DNA from: Galdieria yellowstonensis
Taxonomy: Eukaryota; Rhodophyta; Bangiophyceae; Galdieriales; Galdieriaceae
Assembly (NCBI GenBank): GCA_026122205.1
Contig: JANCYU010000074.1
Span: 1-64,000 of the forward strand
Direction: 5' to 3'
DNA length: 64,000 nt
Shown: piece by piece, positions 12,001 through 22,961 of the stretch
Numbering within the stretch: position 1 is the stretch's first letter
How the letters are laid out: each line of letters starts with the position of its first letter
The notes under the pieces: model-generated
Database searches by the model: none
Seen by the model: the letters and a program-made list of their open reading frames with translations, nothing else
What the model was told of the DNA's origin: nothing
Position numbers and translations under genes: made by a program

Positions 12001-13590
12001 AGGTCTGCTTCAAAATGTTTTTCCGTGACTTTTGGTTAGACGTATGTGGAAAAGAAAAGAAAGGACATTATATTTCAACGATAACCTACCAGTGATGGAT
12101 TACAAATTCATCTTAGTGAGTTGAAGGATCTATATGAAGTCTCAAGTATGGAAATGACTTGTCAAGTTAATTTCTTAGCATTCATTTGGCTTCCTTATAC
12201 TGGAAAACCCCGATGAAAAGTTTGTGGATAAATCCAGTGAAAAGTATAAGTGCAGAATACTCTAACTGGAAACATTTGTCGAAATTTGCGTTTTGTAAAA
12301 AATGACTGGAGTTTTCAAAGAACCGCTGCAGTGTTGATGTATCTTAAGCTCCCTAGAATAAATAAATGAGTAACGAAAAGGACACTTTGCAAAAGTTCCA
12401 CCACGAGTTGCACATAAAAGGTAGGTTGAATTGAAGCAAACAGTCGAATACCGTATTTGGTGGGTCGCACGAAGACTTTAAGGCAGAATACAAACTGTCC
12501 ACGAAAGCATCAAGTAACATTCCATAACACCTTGACAAAATACATAGTGTTTCAAGACATCTTTCTTTTTCCTGTAAATTTTCAATGTTAGAAACTCCTT
12601 GTTGGTTTCCTTCATTCTTCGTGTCTGAAATTCTACCAAAGAAAAGGACAATTCAAACACAGAATTCAGATATATGTATCATCTTGAAGAGGAGTGCGAC
12701 CTTAAGATGAATGCCTTTTTCTCTTTGCATCACCACAATGTAAGATGAATTATGTTGTAGCAGCTTGTGGATTTGATATTGCATATATCTTAAAAGATAT
12801 CACAGACGGACTCTATGCGAATGAAAGTATTGTTTGAAAGTAGAATTTTAAAACGATCATACAACATCGAGTTTCGTAAAGCTCATGCTCAATTTTTTGA
12901 TCGCATTTTTTGACCTCAGTGCCATTTCTTAGTAGAATATCTGCTCGAGGACCCACGCTCAGTCTATTATCACGCTCCAACTTGTGCCTTTCTGGTTAGA
13001 TTATATAGAATGCTCAGGTTTACGTGAAAAGTCAATACACTTTTGTAAGTGTCGACTGTTAGGAGCAACCGTACCCAATCTTTGAATTTACGTTTTCATG
13101 TGGCAAGATGCATATTTCCTTTCCCGTAAAGGCTTCAGTTTCCAAAAGCAATGTTCGCTAAACACTTTCACATTATTGCTAATTTTTAACGCTAGAAAGA
13201 GAAACAATCTTGACCACTGTTTCATCATGTTGTACAAAAGCGAATCCGAGTGTTTGCAAGTAAGCATCTTTGAGTACATCGAACTCTTCATTGCGTTCTT
13301 TAAAAGAAATGCTTATGTATTTAACAAGCACTAAAAATAGGGATGGAGAAGCGACTATATGACTGGTTAAAAGGCACAATACGCAATATCAAAGCAATAT
13401 TGTGAGTAGTTGTAAACGATAGAATAGAGGCAATATAAATATGAAAACTGCTTTGAAAATAGGTCAAGCTATGTAAAAAATCAATTTTTCGTGCAAACAC
13501 GAACCCGGTGCAAGTTTACGTGTTAGGTACGAGCAGTCTTGACGAGAATAAAACGACCTCCCTTTATATTATCAACTTTTACTAATCGCT
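9001..13590. other. Gene-poor subtelomeric region
   Basis: No exon chain or family motif was found. The longest frame is 208 codons on the minus strand (10391-11017). It lacks an early ATG (the first codon is GTG), has no recognised domain, and overlaps other random-looking frames. A short imperfect hairpin lies at 11419-11449 (AGCTTTTTGTGC, loop TTTTA, GCACGAAAAAGGCT). The region may hold non-coding transcripts or decayed genes, but nothing else can be supported. Confidence 0.45.
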
Positions 13591-13604
13591 GCTCCATAAA
13601 AAGT
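13591..13604 (+). promoter_or_regulatory. Shared TATA-like element upstream of NTPase gene 1
   Basis: GCTCCATAAAAAGT occurs 146 bp before the ATG at 13737. The identical 14-mer lies 133 bp before the ATG of the second NTPase gene (19678-19691). Similarity continues on both sides: a TTACCA tract follows, then a GCCACATGGAA / GCCACGTGGAA block nearer the ATG. A duplicated promoter is the simplest reading. The ATAAAAAG core resembles a TATA box. Confidence 0.5.
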
Positions 13605-13736
13605 GCCACATTACCAGCAACTTTATCACTGAGAAAAAGCCGCCCTTGTGCTCTCTTCTTCTAAAAATGGAAGAAGAGGAAAGAGCCACATGGAACCAAG
13701 ATGGAGCTTGGAGATTCCGCCCTTGAGTGAAATGTT

Positions 13737-15343
13737 ATGAAATCAGCGCCCTTTTTTTGGTTCGACATCGATTGTTTGTTCGTGGGGATTGTTTTGTCAG
13801 AGATGGACTCTGCTTCCTCAAGGGAGGAGAGAGCTTGCGGTAAACATATGGAGTGGGAGCAAGTGTTTGACCCAGGTACCATGAAAATTGACAGAAAGTA
13901 CGCCAACGTTTGGTTGGAGAACGTTCCCAGCCTGGATGTCGAGTGCTCAGAAACTAAAGTTTCTGATTATCGTGGAGAAACCTTCAAGGTCGGGAACGAA
14001 GAACTGTCCACGACAGGCGCATCACGGGGGGTCGCCTCTTCTATTTTGTTACCCAAGAAATTCGGTGAAGACTTTCCTTTGGAGAGTTCTGGCAGTAAAA
14101 TTTCTAGGGTGTTTTTGAGACCGGATTTGATAGACCTTTGGAATGGTCTAGTGGATGAGCGAAACATGCGCAGGTTAAATATATTATCTGCTGCTAGTGG
14201 GTTAGGCAAGACTATATATCTTTATCTGATCGCTGTCTTTGCCGACACTTTGAAATCCCAGTGCAGTATATTGGAAACACGAGAGATCTGCTCGGTCAAG
14301 AAGGTGACGATCGTTCGGTTGCTCGCAACTACGTCGGAAACACGGAGTCGATGCTCCACAAAAGGTTGGACGACAAATTGGTTGCTCGTCAATGTGCGGC
14401 TACGTTACTTTTTATGAATTCGGGAACCTTGGACAGTTTAGGACCGTTTTACTCTGGGAGGCCTCGCTATAATTTCTTGCAAGGTGACGCAATAAAATTT
14501 GTCGCATATTACGCTTTCGTGAAGGGTGACCTTGTACTGTGTGATGAACTTCGACGAAATTTTATGAATATGAAACCAAGAAACCTCCTGATCGTAGATG
14601 AACACAATGCTTTTTGGCAGAAATTTGGCAGTGATCCTAATACGTGGTTACCTTTCTTTGAGTTTTATGCAGATCCAGTAGCACATGCTACCGTAAGTAC
14701 ATGCATTTCCTTCCTTCTGATCATTAACTGGGGATAGCGGTATTGTAAGTTTGTTATCGCGGGTTCTCAGCATCATGAGTTCGAAAGCAACTTACGTAGT
14801 GGGTATGAATTTTCTGTACAATATGTGGAACCATTGAGCCTAGAAGAGTTTGCAATATGGGAAAGATTGGACGACTACCCTGAAACATTGAGAGATAATG
14901 AAAGCATCGTTGTGGACTGTACGGGTTTTGTTCCAGGAATGATAGCCGAACTGATCGGGATGAGTCGCAGTTTTCCTAACTTGATTTTCGGGGAAGTGGC
15001 CGCACGGTTTTATCAAGAGTGTTATGCAGATATGCAAATAGTGCACAGCGAGTATATCAAGTCATTGACGCATGAAGTGTCTAAGAAACAGTTTTATGAC
15101 GGGCTTCACAAGCTCTTTCGTGGTAGGGAAACTCCGGCAATTACATTATTTGATAGTGCCTATCGAGATCGAGGTCTCTTGATAGCAATGAATGATGGAT
15201 CCTTACAATTTTACAACAGCATAGCATGTGACATTCTTTATGAATCTTTTTCAAACTATTATGTTACGAAAGAGCGTATACTCGAACTATCCAAGAGGTT
15301 TAAAGAGTGCCAAATGGCTGATGCCGATGGTGGTGAATTTTAG
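13737..15343 (+). pseudogene. STAND/RHS-Crinkler-like P-loop NTPase, frame-broken
   Basis: A first open frame (ATG 13737; alternative ATG 13803) carries a Walker A-like SAASGLGKT near residue 155. It is preceded by FLRPDLIDLW and an ER-containing linker, a layout typical of the NTPase of RHS/Crinkler-type proteins. Coding then continues in another frame from about 14255, with a Walker B-like LLIVDEHNAFW. A 45-nt GT-AG intron (14693-14737) keeps that frame and removes an in-frame stop. Exon 2 contains VEPLSLEEF and FVPGMIAEL and ends at TAG 15343. The frame change lies in an A-rich stretch close to 14250-14260 and is what a one-base loss would produce; it could be real decay or a sequencing error. 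Unlike the copy at 19.8 kb, no nuclease-like tail is present. The ligand and role are unknown. Confidence 0.65.
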
Positions 15344-18300
15344 GAATTACGTTTGGATTTATGTTATCAGTTTCGTCCGCTACTTCACAACGGTTCTTAT
15401 TCTTGTAACGGAATAACTCACCTATTATATACACTGGAATAAACAGTCTTGTAATTGTTTCCTCGAAATCAGCTATTCAACAATTACTAATCGAAAATAG
15501 TATGAAGTAGTGAGTATACCAAAGGGCTGTCTGTTGGATAAAGCAACGCATTCGGAATGCACTCTCCACTCGTACATATCAAGGCCTATCAAGTGCATTT
15601 CTTGACCCAATTTTTCCGCACCGATGTTCATGATTACTTCTTCTTTATCGTTGTCTATGAGAACGATTGAAACTATAAACTTCAAAAGCTAGCGTTCCCA
15701 TCATCAAGGAAACTGGCAATGATTTGACACCAGGCCGTAAGAATGGGACTTGAACACAAAGGACAGTGAGGATACAAATGTTGTTGAAAACAGAGAAATT
15801 GTTCGCTTATATTTTCGTACAGTAACTTTACAACATTTCTACAAAATTATTTTTGTGACTGAACTGTATGTATGTACCGAACATCGCTTGAAATGCAGTG
15901 TCCATCCTCGGTGACACCATATAATACCACGTAACCAATCGTTTCAGACGCTTCAAAGATGTGTTTAAAGTATTCAAGTACGTATCTGATCAATCTTTGG
16001 AAGGCTTTACTCGAATAAATAAGGACAAACACAATCAATTAACAGAACTTGCAAAAACATTCAAATGAGTAGATATACGAATTTCGCAACGATTTCCTAT
16101 CCAACATATGTTGGTAGCTACGGATAGAAAATTATGGGGAAATGACATACATATGCTAATTGCTTCTAAGAGTTCAGATACCTCCAAACTAGCAAAAATA
16201 AAACGACTATATCTTTCTACCTTCTTTGTCCGAACCGTAAAGTTTTAGCAAATTTGCCACTTTCTAAAAATTTCTTCCTCTCTTCTGAGTTGTCACTTTC
16301 TAGTCGCATTGTTGAAGGAAAAGTGGATATCGATCTCTTCTAGTGCCTTTATCAACTTGTGCTATGTACTTGGTAGCTTATGATTCTCTCACACGATTAC
16401 CAATGTAAGAATCCAGTTAAAAGTGCAAAAAATTGTACTACAAAATGTGTTGAATTCAGGTATAGTAGGAAATACTCAAGAGAACGATGTCCAAGGGCGC
16501 AGTCGCAACAGGAAGTGTACCATTATCCTCCAACAAGTGCGAAACCGAAGAAAAACCACATTCAGACAAGGGAAGACCTTGAGAGACAATAACTTGTTCT
16601 ACATAATCCGTGATTCTATACCTTTTAGGTTTCTAATAAAAACAAGGAGAAAAGCTAGTGAGAGAAATATTTTTGTTTCGCCTCTTCTGTTTCTATGTCG
16701 GCAGTGTAATGCACTTGAGAGTTTTGTCAGTATAGACCACAAGGTTTTTGCTTTACAACGACTGTACTGAAAGGCGTCCGGCGTATAAAAACGCAAGGAA
16801 AGCAAATAGTTCGTCGGAGGTTGGCACTCTCAAGATGTCTGTACTTATTGTCAGTAGCTGATGCGTCTAGGAGTTTTATTATACATTCAGGAGAATATGT
16901 CTTTCCAGTATGTAAAGGTAGAACAAGGTTACACGTAAACTGTGAGTCTTCACTGCGTCGTGATGAAAGTCGAAGCAAGAAAAACCCAGAACGACTTTTC
17001 CATTCCGATTCCTTCAACTTGCAGGCAGCTTTTATGCTAGAGAGGCTAAGCGTCTGTAACCAATTGAGTTAAGAACGAGCGCCTGTCCAAACGAACCTAT
17101 ATTGAAACCTTCCCAACGGTTGGAAGTTGTTCTGACAACTCCGGTAATGTTGCTTTGGAAAGGCAGCATTCGTCTCTTGCGTCGCGGTGTGTTCTAAGAA
17201 AGGAATTTCTACCACACAACAAAACTTTGGAGAATCAGCCGCTCGCTATCTGCAAGAAATGTTCAACCAGCCTGGCGATTCTTTGTGAACTGCGTTTCAC
17301 AGATACAATCGGTGTGTCTGCTAGTTCACGACACCCGTGCGGTGCAAGTTAGTCAGCGGCCTTGCTCGTTTGCCTTGATGAGTGTCTCTCGAAAACAAGA
17401 ATTCACTGCAAATATGCCGCTGTTGCAAAAAAGCAGCAAGGTTCGAGTGACGACACAGTTTTACCTGATAAGCTTTAGTGGCACGTGAATTTTGAAAGTA
17501 TAAGGATGAAATTGATCCTGGTTCGAACTTGAAAAAAGACTCGCTACTCGTTTTATAGGGAAGCAAGTACGCCAAATCAACGGATTTAGAAAATAACTTG
17601 TTGACATAAATTTATGGTTTGAAGAATACTTTCGAGTCACTGGAAAAGAAAACAACACATTTCAGAGCTGTTCATTCCTTCGAGCACAGTTGATATAAAC
17701 GGTAGCAGACACCTTTCTATGTAGCATCTCTTACGTTGCTCTTGGCGTACTTTGAACAACTTACATCGAAATAGAATGATTGATAGTCAAATTGCTGTTG
17801 AATAGAAAGTAAGGACACTTCATGTCAACGATGACTTCCTGCTACATATTTAAGTCTTTACAACTTGTCTGGCAGAATGGCAATGGAAATGGGCGGTATT
17901 CTTAACTCGTAACCTAATAAGAATGAAGCTTCTCAGGGAACCTGAAAGATTCCAAAGTATTTGCTCACCATCCGCTTTATTATAAATTTGGGTTTACCAA
18001 CAGTATAAGGAAGAAGTCCTTGTGGGAAACATGACCACGAGTTTGCGATAAATATACAAAGTAGGACAATGTAATCTCAATATAATAATCACTTGTACGA
18101 ATTTGCTATCTTTGAAAGGATCATTAGAGAAACTTTTCTTCGCATCCTTCAATGAAGATTGGCATCTTTACTCCGCGGAACTTACGCAAGTAACCGACGA
18201 AAAAGAGACGGGTCTCGCAGTTCCACCACTAGAATTTATAAATGAAATGGCAGATCAAAAAGGCTAAAGCTATATTTTGTCATCGAGACGAAGACTTTAA

Positions 18301-19677
18301 GATTGGATAGAAATTATCATGGGAGACGAAATCGATAATATACAAAGTAGGTATTTTACCTCGCTGTTGATTTGGCAGATTCTTATCAATTCCTTGTTGG
18401 GTACTATAGTTGCTATTTTCTCATGCATTATTTTTTTGCAGAATATACTCGTTAGAGGTGTAGAATCGTCCACAAACCAGGTTAAACATCAACATTTATT
18501 TGTCTGACTTGTTTTTGAGGAGCTTATATGCCTTTAACCCTTTAAAATATTGAGGCAGCACATGTCACCATCCTCGGGTCATCAACACGTATATTCTTTT
18601 TTGTCTGTAGTGTCGAATTTCGCAAGAGCTCCATGAGTGTATTAGTTCTTGCTGAAACTGAAGGTGCAAACTATTGCTTCAACTCACTTTGGCGATTTCC
18701 GTTGCTTACAGCATTCTGCGATTTAAATAGCAACCTTTAGAGGCACAATCATCGCTTAAGGAAGGCTTTGTCTCGAAGCTGTCAAGAATTTTTTTGGATC
18801 CGGCGCGACAAAGAGACTTAGTATCTGAAGATATTTCAGCACATACAAGGACTTTCAAACTTCTCACAGCATTATTATCGAATATATCGAATGTTTTCGT
18901 TTTTCGAAAAGAAAAGCAGGTAATAACCAGGGTTTTTATACTGTTTCAGTACAAGAACACTTCCAAGAACGCTCTATTAGGGCCAAGTGAACGACTAGGG
19001 TATTCTGTAAGTGCAGTGCAACTTGTACGGCACGGATTGGGACGATGATAATGAGCGCGAGACACGCTACAAATATTGTCCAAGACACGCAGTTACACTT
19101 GTGACACAGTGAAGGTTCAAGGCAACCGAGGAAAGACTCTAGTTCTCGAGGTGGAACAGGTGCCTGGTTCCGTCGAAAAAACATAATGATCGCAAAAGTC
19201 TGGAATTCAAATTTGCTAGGTATCGGAAAAGCCACAGGCACTTGCTATACAAAGAGTCCTCGGCTGTTGGCGTTAAGGCCTTCCATCTCTCTTGTGCAAG
19301 GACGTTCATTTGGGGCGTTTTCGTGGCGATGCACCGCATATAAAATTTCTTCAAGTCCATCAAACGCTTCCTTGTCTTGCTTTAAGAACCTATTTCTTTG
19401 TTCAAGGGAACACAACAAATAGGGGCGGATACATCACTCTGTAACTTTTTAAAAAACAAATCAAGCAGGCTAATCGCGAACAAAAGACTGGACGCAAGAA
19501 GAACAAGAAGACTGCTTTGACAAAAGGAGAGAAAGCTACTCAAGTTGTCGTACCAACAGGAGTCGAGAACCAGGCGGAAAAACGAAAACTCATCTCTGGG
19601 TTCAAGTCCATATTAGAGCTACACTCTGTGTGAATGAAACAACCTCTCTTGATATTTCCAATTCGCTACCAATTACG
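15344..19677. other. Gene-poor subtelomeric region
   Basis: No gene could be supported. Open frames are short (60-115 codons), overlap on both strands and lack motifs. One plus-strand frame (18319-18507, 62 codons, ATG) would encode a small protein with a hydrophobic stretch (about residues 13-41), but nothing else backs it. TATA-like strings occur (for example GTATAAAAACG near 16785) without a convincing downstream reading frame. Confidence 0.45.
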
Positions 19678-19691
19678 GCTCCATAAAAAGT
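19678..19691 (+). promoter_or_regulatory. Shared TATA-like element upstream of NTPase gene 2
   Basis: This is the identical copy of GCTCCATAAAAAGT described at 13591. A second strong TATA candidate, TATAAAAGC, sits at 19824, inside the first codons of the long frame. If that one is used, translation would begin at the ATG at 19871 instead of 19811. Confidence 0.5.
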
Positions 19692-19810
19692 AGCAAATTA
19701 CCATTTGACACATTCCAGCATGTTGCCAGTGAAGTTCTTGTAGAGATAGAATAAACGGTTCAGACGAGGCCACGTGGAAGCAGGGTGAAGAGTGATGTTA
19801 CCGCACCCTC

Positions 19811-22525
19811 ATGAATAGGCGCTATAAAAGCAGTGCCCATCTTTCACAATCTGATCGTTTTGCATTTGGGATGGACGACCAAAGTGGCACGACGGAAGGT
19901 AGATTGGGAAGAAGGCAAGAGAGTGAAGAAGCAGCTTCTTCGAGTAGAACAGACAGTCCAGTTCCCAAGATGCCTCTCATTCGTCCTCTTGTAAACAGGC
20001 GTGCTGCAGTCTATCAAATAATCTCGAACTTTATTTCTTCATACGCTCCTTCAAATTCGTCAAGTGACGACGTGCGTCCCTCTGTGTGTTTTGCCCCCCA
20101 AATGTATGGGAGTGGCAAAACCACATTAGGGAAGCACTTTAGGGAATTTGTTTTGTTGAACCGGCAGGTTTTAGAGAAGTATATAATCGGGTTTCCTGGG
20201 ATTGATGACACTGGAGTGAGGGCTGGAGAACGTGCAGTAGAAGCCCTGTTGAACGAAACCCTATATGTTAATGTAGATCTCAGGCCCTTTCCTGATTTTA
20301 AAAGAGAACGCTTCAAGTCGACGCTTATAGAGACGATAAGCAAAGAAGCTCTTTCGACGCTACCAAATAAGCCAAAATTGCTCGCCAAGGTTTTAAAGAA
20401 TAGGGAAGACCCAAAGGAGTGGTTAAAATCGTTATTTCAAGTCACAAATAAGCGTTATTTGTTTCTGTTTATTGATGAAATTGGACTATTATCATCCGGT
20501 AAATTTTATGAGTTTCCTGACCTGGACCCACAAAGAAATCCTCACAAACCCAACATCTACCGTTTGTTTTTCGAAATTTTGTCTTCCTTTCTTGTTTTAC
20601 CTTATGTCAGTTGCTTTCTGGCGGGCAGATCGGACGCTATTATTACCAAACAAAAGGATGCAATAAGCTGTCGGGTGAATTTAGACTTTGTTTGCTTGGA
20701 TCCATTTTCGGAGGAAACGACAAAATTATTTATACGAGGAATGAAGATAAGCACAGGAGAAACCGCTTTGCAACTATTGTTTCCCAAGCATCCAGAAGGA
20801 CATGACTGGTTTTTCAAACAGGTATATAACTACACTGAGGGTGTGCCGCTTTACGTTCGCCATGTTATGCAAGTGTTAGTGGACACGTGTGTTCACAACA
20901 AGTTGTATAATCTTACAGAGGATGAGATGTATGCTAGGATTGAAGAAATTTCCTCTTATATTGTCTACTCAACGACCCCGATGAATATGAACCCCAACAC
21001 TTTGAAAGTTTTTGCTGCGCTGCTTCTTTCATCCATCCTAGAATACGAATTCCAGGTATTCGAAACTGTATATGGCGGTTTAGTTCTTGGGGAAAGCTCT
21101 CGATACGTGCTGGATATTGCTAATAACTTCGGCTTTTATTATCAGTATTGCCCAAACCAAGGACCAGGAGAAGTTGACGTTACACAGCAACGGATCAAAT
21201 TAGTATTTCCAAAGATCGTTTTCGAAGCTGCCAAGGAAGAGTACCGGGATTATCCTCTTATGCGTTATCTTGATTTCCTGTTGCCGCTTAATGTTCCCGC
21301 AGAGTCACGCTCTTCGTTAGGGTTTAGATTTGAAGTAATATTTGCCGCTACTCTGTATGTTCGTTGTTGTCTTTCTAGGCGTTTGGGAGAGTTGAGTATA
21401 TTTCATGAGAGTTTTGTAGAAGACGTAGTTTGGGAAATAGAGAAATGCCGTGTCCGGACAGTTCCGTCCTTTCATTCTGAATTGAAGACAGATTACAGTG
21501 CTGAAAAACGGTCATATTCTCCAAATGCTTGGAAAGAATTCTATTACAATTGTTTGTCGGAAGATGGAATATTTTTACCCAACAGAGAGAATTCCAATGG
21601 ACCTGATATTCTTGTTCGAGTTTCCGTACGTAGACATGATAGTGCTCTCAGTGCCGATGAAAGCGGGTCTTCTTTGGACCAAGTAGCTATGGATACAAGT
21701 TCCGAGAGGACGAGAGTGTATCTAATAGGCATAGCATTGAAATATTATAATCGTTCTACTGTCAGTGTCGGTATGATTAAGGAGGAAGTTGATAAGTTTC
21801 TAGTCCCCGTTTCTTCCCAGTTGGATTTAAAAGAAAACGATATATGGGCAATTCAGCTGGTTGTGAGTACAAGTTATAATAATGAAATTTCCAGTCACTT
21901 TACGGAGAAGCAGAACTGGGTAATGAATACAGGAGTCTATTATGAGAGGCGTTTTGAAAAGAAGCGACCTTCACCTGGTGCTTGGCAAGACGCGAGTAGT
22001 TCCAATTCTGATAAAGAAGGTCTCCATATTGGCCCAAACTGTCAACTTGTAGTTTGTTCTGTTGATAACCTGAAAGACTTCTTGGGTCAGCAAGTTTATG
22101 AACAACTCCAGAAAGTATACTCGGATAATGAAAGCGTTTTGATGAAGTTGGATCCTCTCGCGAAATTGTTGGGAAGAAATCTTGAACGATTATGGAGGGG
22201 CGATGTTCCTATGGAGCCCGAGCCTTCCCAGATGAATATTGTTTCCACCAGAACTGATACAGACGAGATGGAAGTGGAAGATATGCGTAGAGAAAGGATA
22301 CCAAGTGATAAATCTTTTGACTGGAATACTTTCTTACGAGAGCAGTGTGGCTTCTCTGATGAACAAGTTTCTTACTGCCTCCCAAAGCTCAAGGAAGTGC
22401 CATCCGATATGCTTGCAGACATAACGCTTGACATTCTACAGGAACTTGGAATCGATAAGTTTATTTTGAGGTTGAAAATACGAACTGCGATAAAGGCATA
22501 TCTCTCCAAGAGAATTCATAACTAG
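19811..22525 (+). CDS. STAND-like P-loop NTPase with nuclease-like region and SAM-like C-terminus
   Basis: This is a single uninterrupted frame of 904 residues. Walker A is visible at about residues 97-104 (MYGSGKTTLG) and Walker B at about 215-222 (FLFIDEIG), followed by a sensor-like FLAGRSD near 272. After a long helical middle, residues about 596-645 have GPDILVRV and then IGIALKYYN. This has the spacing of a PD-(D/E)XK nuclease core, though the usual second acidic or Gln residue before the Lys is a Leu here. The last 65 residues (CGFSDEQ...LGIDKFILRLKIRTAIKAYL) fit a SAM-type helical domain. NTPase plus PD-(D/E)XK architecture is known in RHS/Crinkler-type proteins of eukaryotes; adding a SAM-like tail is my reading. 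The start may be ATG 19811 or 19871. The subtelomeric position and the sister gene at 13.7 kb suggest a variable lineage-specific family, possibly in conflict or defence. No partner gene is evident. Confidence 0.8.
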   Translation: MNRRYKSSAHLSQSDRFAFGMDDQSGTTEGRLGRRQESEEAASSSRTDSPVPKMPLIRPLVNRRAAVYQIISNFISSYAPSNSSSDDVRPSVCFAPQMYGSGKTTLGKHFREFVLLNRQVLEKYIIGFPGIDDTGVRAGERAVEALLNETLYVNVDLRPFPDFKRERFKSTLIETISKEALSTLPNKPKLLAKVLKNREDPKEWLKSLFQVTNKRYLFLFIDEIGLLSSGKFYEFPDLDPQRNPHKPNIYRLFFEILSSFLVLPYVSCFLAGRSDAIITKQKDAISCRVNLDFVCLDPFSEETTKLFIRGMKISTGETALQLLFPKHPEGHDWFFKQVYNYTEGVPLYVRHVMQVLVDTCVHNKLYNLTEDEMYARIEEISSYIVYSTTPMNMNPNTLKVFAALLLSSILEYEFQVFETVYGGLVLGESSRYVLDIANNFGFYYQYCPNQGPGEVDVTQQRIKLVFPKIVFEAAKEEYRDYPLMRYLDFLLPLNVPAESRSSLGFRFEVIFAATLYVRCCLSRRLGELSIFHESFVEDVVWEIEKCRVRTVPSFHSELKTDYSAEKRSYSPNAWKEFYYNCLSEDGIFLPNRENSNGPDILVRVSVRRHDSALSADESGSSLDQVAMDTSSERTRVYLIGIALKYYNRSTVSVGMIKEEVDKFLVPVSSQLDLKENDIWAIQLVVSTSYNNEISSHFTEKQNWVMNTGVYYERRFEKKRPSPGAWQDASSSNSDKEGLHIGPNCQLVVCSVDNLKDFLGQQVYEQLQKVYSDNESVLMKLDPLAKLLGRNLERLWRGDVPMEPEPSQMNIVSTRTDTDEMEVEDMRRERIPSDKSFDWNTFLREQCGFSDEQVSYCLPKLKEVPSDMLADITLDILQELGIDKFILRLKIRTAIKAYLSKRIHN

Positions 22526-22710
22526 TAAAGGAAACTCCATCGTAGTTTTCATTTGACATGCCGCTTCGTGAGGCCATTGTATTCTCTTATTCTGGCTTTT
22601 TGCAACATCCCTCTCTTCCATTTTGCCACGACAACGACCACTTTTTCCACCACAGGAAAACAACTCGAAACATTCCAGTGATGAGGAGATGCGTATGGAA
22701 AGACTATATC

Positions 22711-22798
22711 GGGCGCCAAAATGTGCATTTTTTTCTATATCTGGAATTCTGATTGGTGGATTTTGGCGCCCAAAATAAAAGATCGTGTCTATAAAAGG
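22711..22798. promoter_or_regulatory. Inverted pair of E2F-like sites followed by TATA box
   Basis: GGGCGCCAAAAT at 22711-22722 and its exact reverse complement ATTTTGGCGCCC at 22760-22771 form a perfect 12-bp inverted pair 37 bp apart. Each contains TTTTGGCGCC, which matches the E2F/DP consensus TTTSGCGC. A canonical TATAAAAGG follows at 22790-22798. An ATG opens 50 bp further on at 22848. This looks like a cell-cycle-type promoter pointing right. Confidence 0.5.
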
Positions 22799-22847
22799 CC
22801 GCCTCAACAAATTTCATTTTCCAAAAAACATTTGAGAATTTTTTCTC

Positions 22848-22961
22848 ATGGAATATTTGGGTTGGAAGCAACCTTTGAATGACCACCATGAGGAAGAGGA
22901 TAGGCAAGGAAGGAATAGATTCCATACATATCTTGTCAAAGTATACTATCTATTGTTGTGA
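22848..22961 (+). CDS. Short open frame downstream of E2F/TATA promoter, hypothetical
   Basis: An ATG at 22848 opens 37 codons of hydrophilic, His/Glu-rich sequence (MEYLGWKQPLNDHHEEED...). It ends at TGA 22961. The only reason to list it is its position about 50 bp after a strong TATA box and paired E2F-like sites. A GTATAC at 22941 could be a splice donor, in which case this would be a first exon, but I could not identify a convincing second exon. It may equally be a 5' leader of a non-coding transcript. Confidence 0.2.
   Translation: MEYLGWKQPLNDHHEEEDRQGRNRFHTYLVKVYYLLL

Noticed and set aside
15530..15600. Hairpin GCATT-CGG-AATGC and tRNA-like look
   Set aside because: The short stem is perfect but there is no cloverleaf and no promoter boxes; likely coincidence.
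17460..17545. tRNA-like B box GGTTCGAAC near 17522
   Set aside because: No A box at the right distance and no acceptor-stem pairing could be drawn. No tRNA gene in the window met even a loose test.
18319..18507. Small membrane-protein-like ORF
   Set aside because: 62 codons with one hydrophobic stretch and no promoter or homologous neighbour; not enough support to call a gene.
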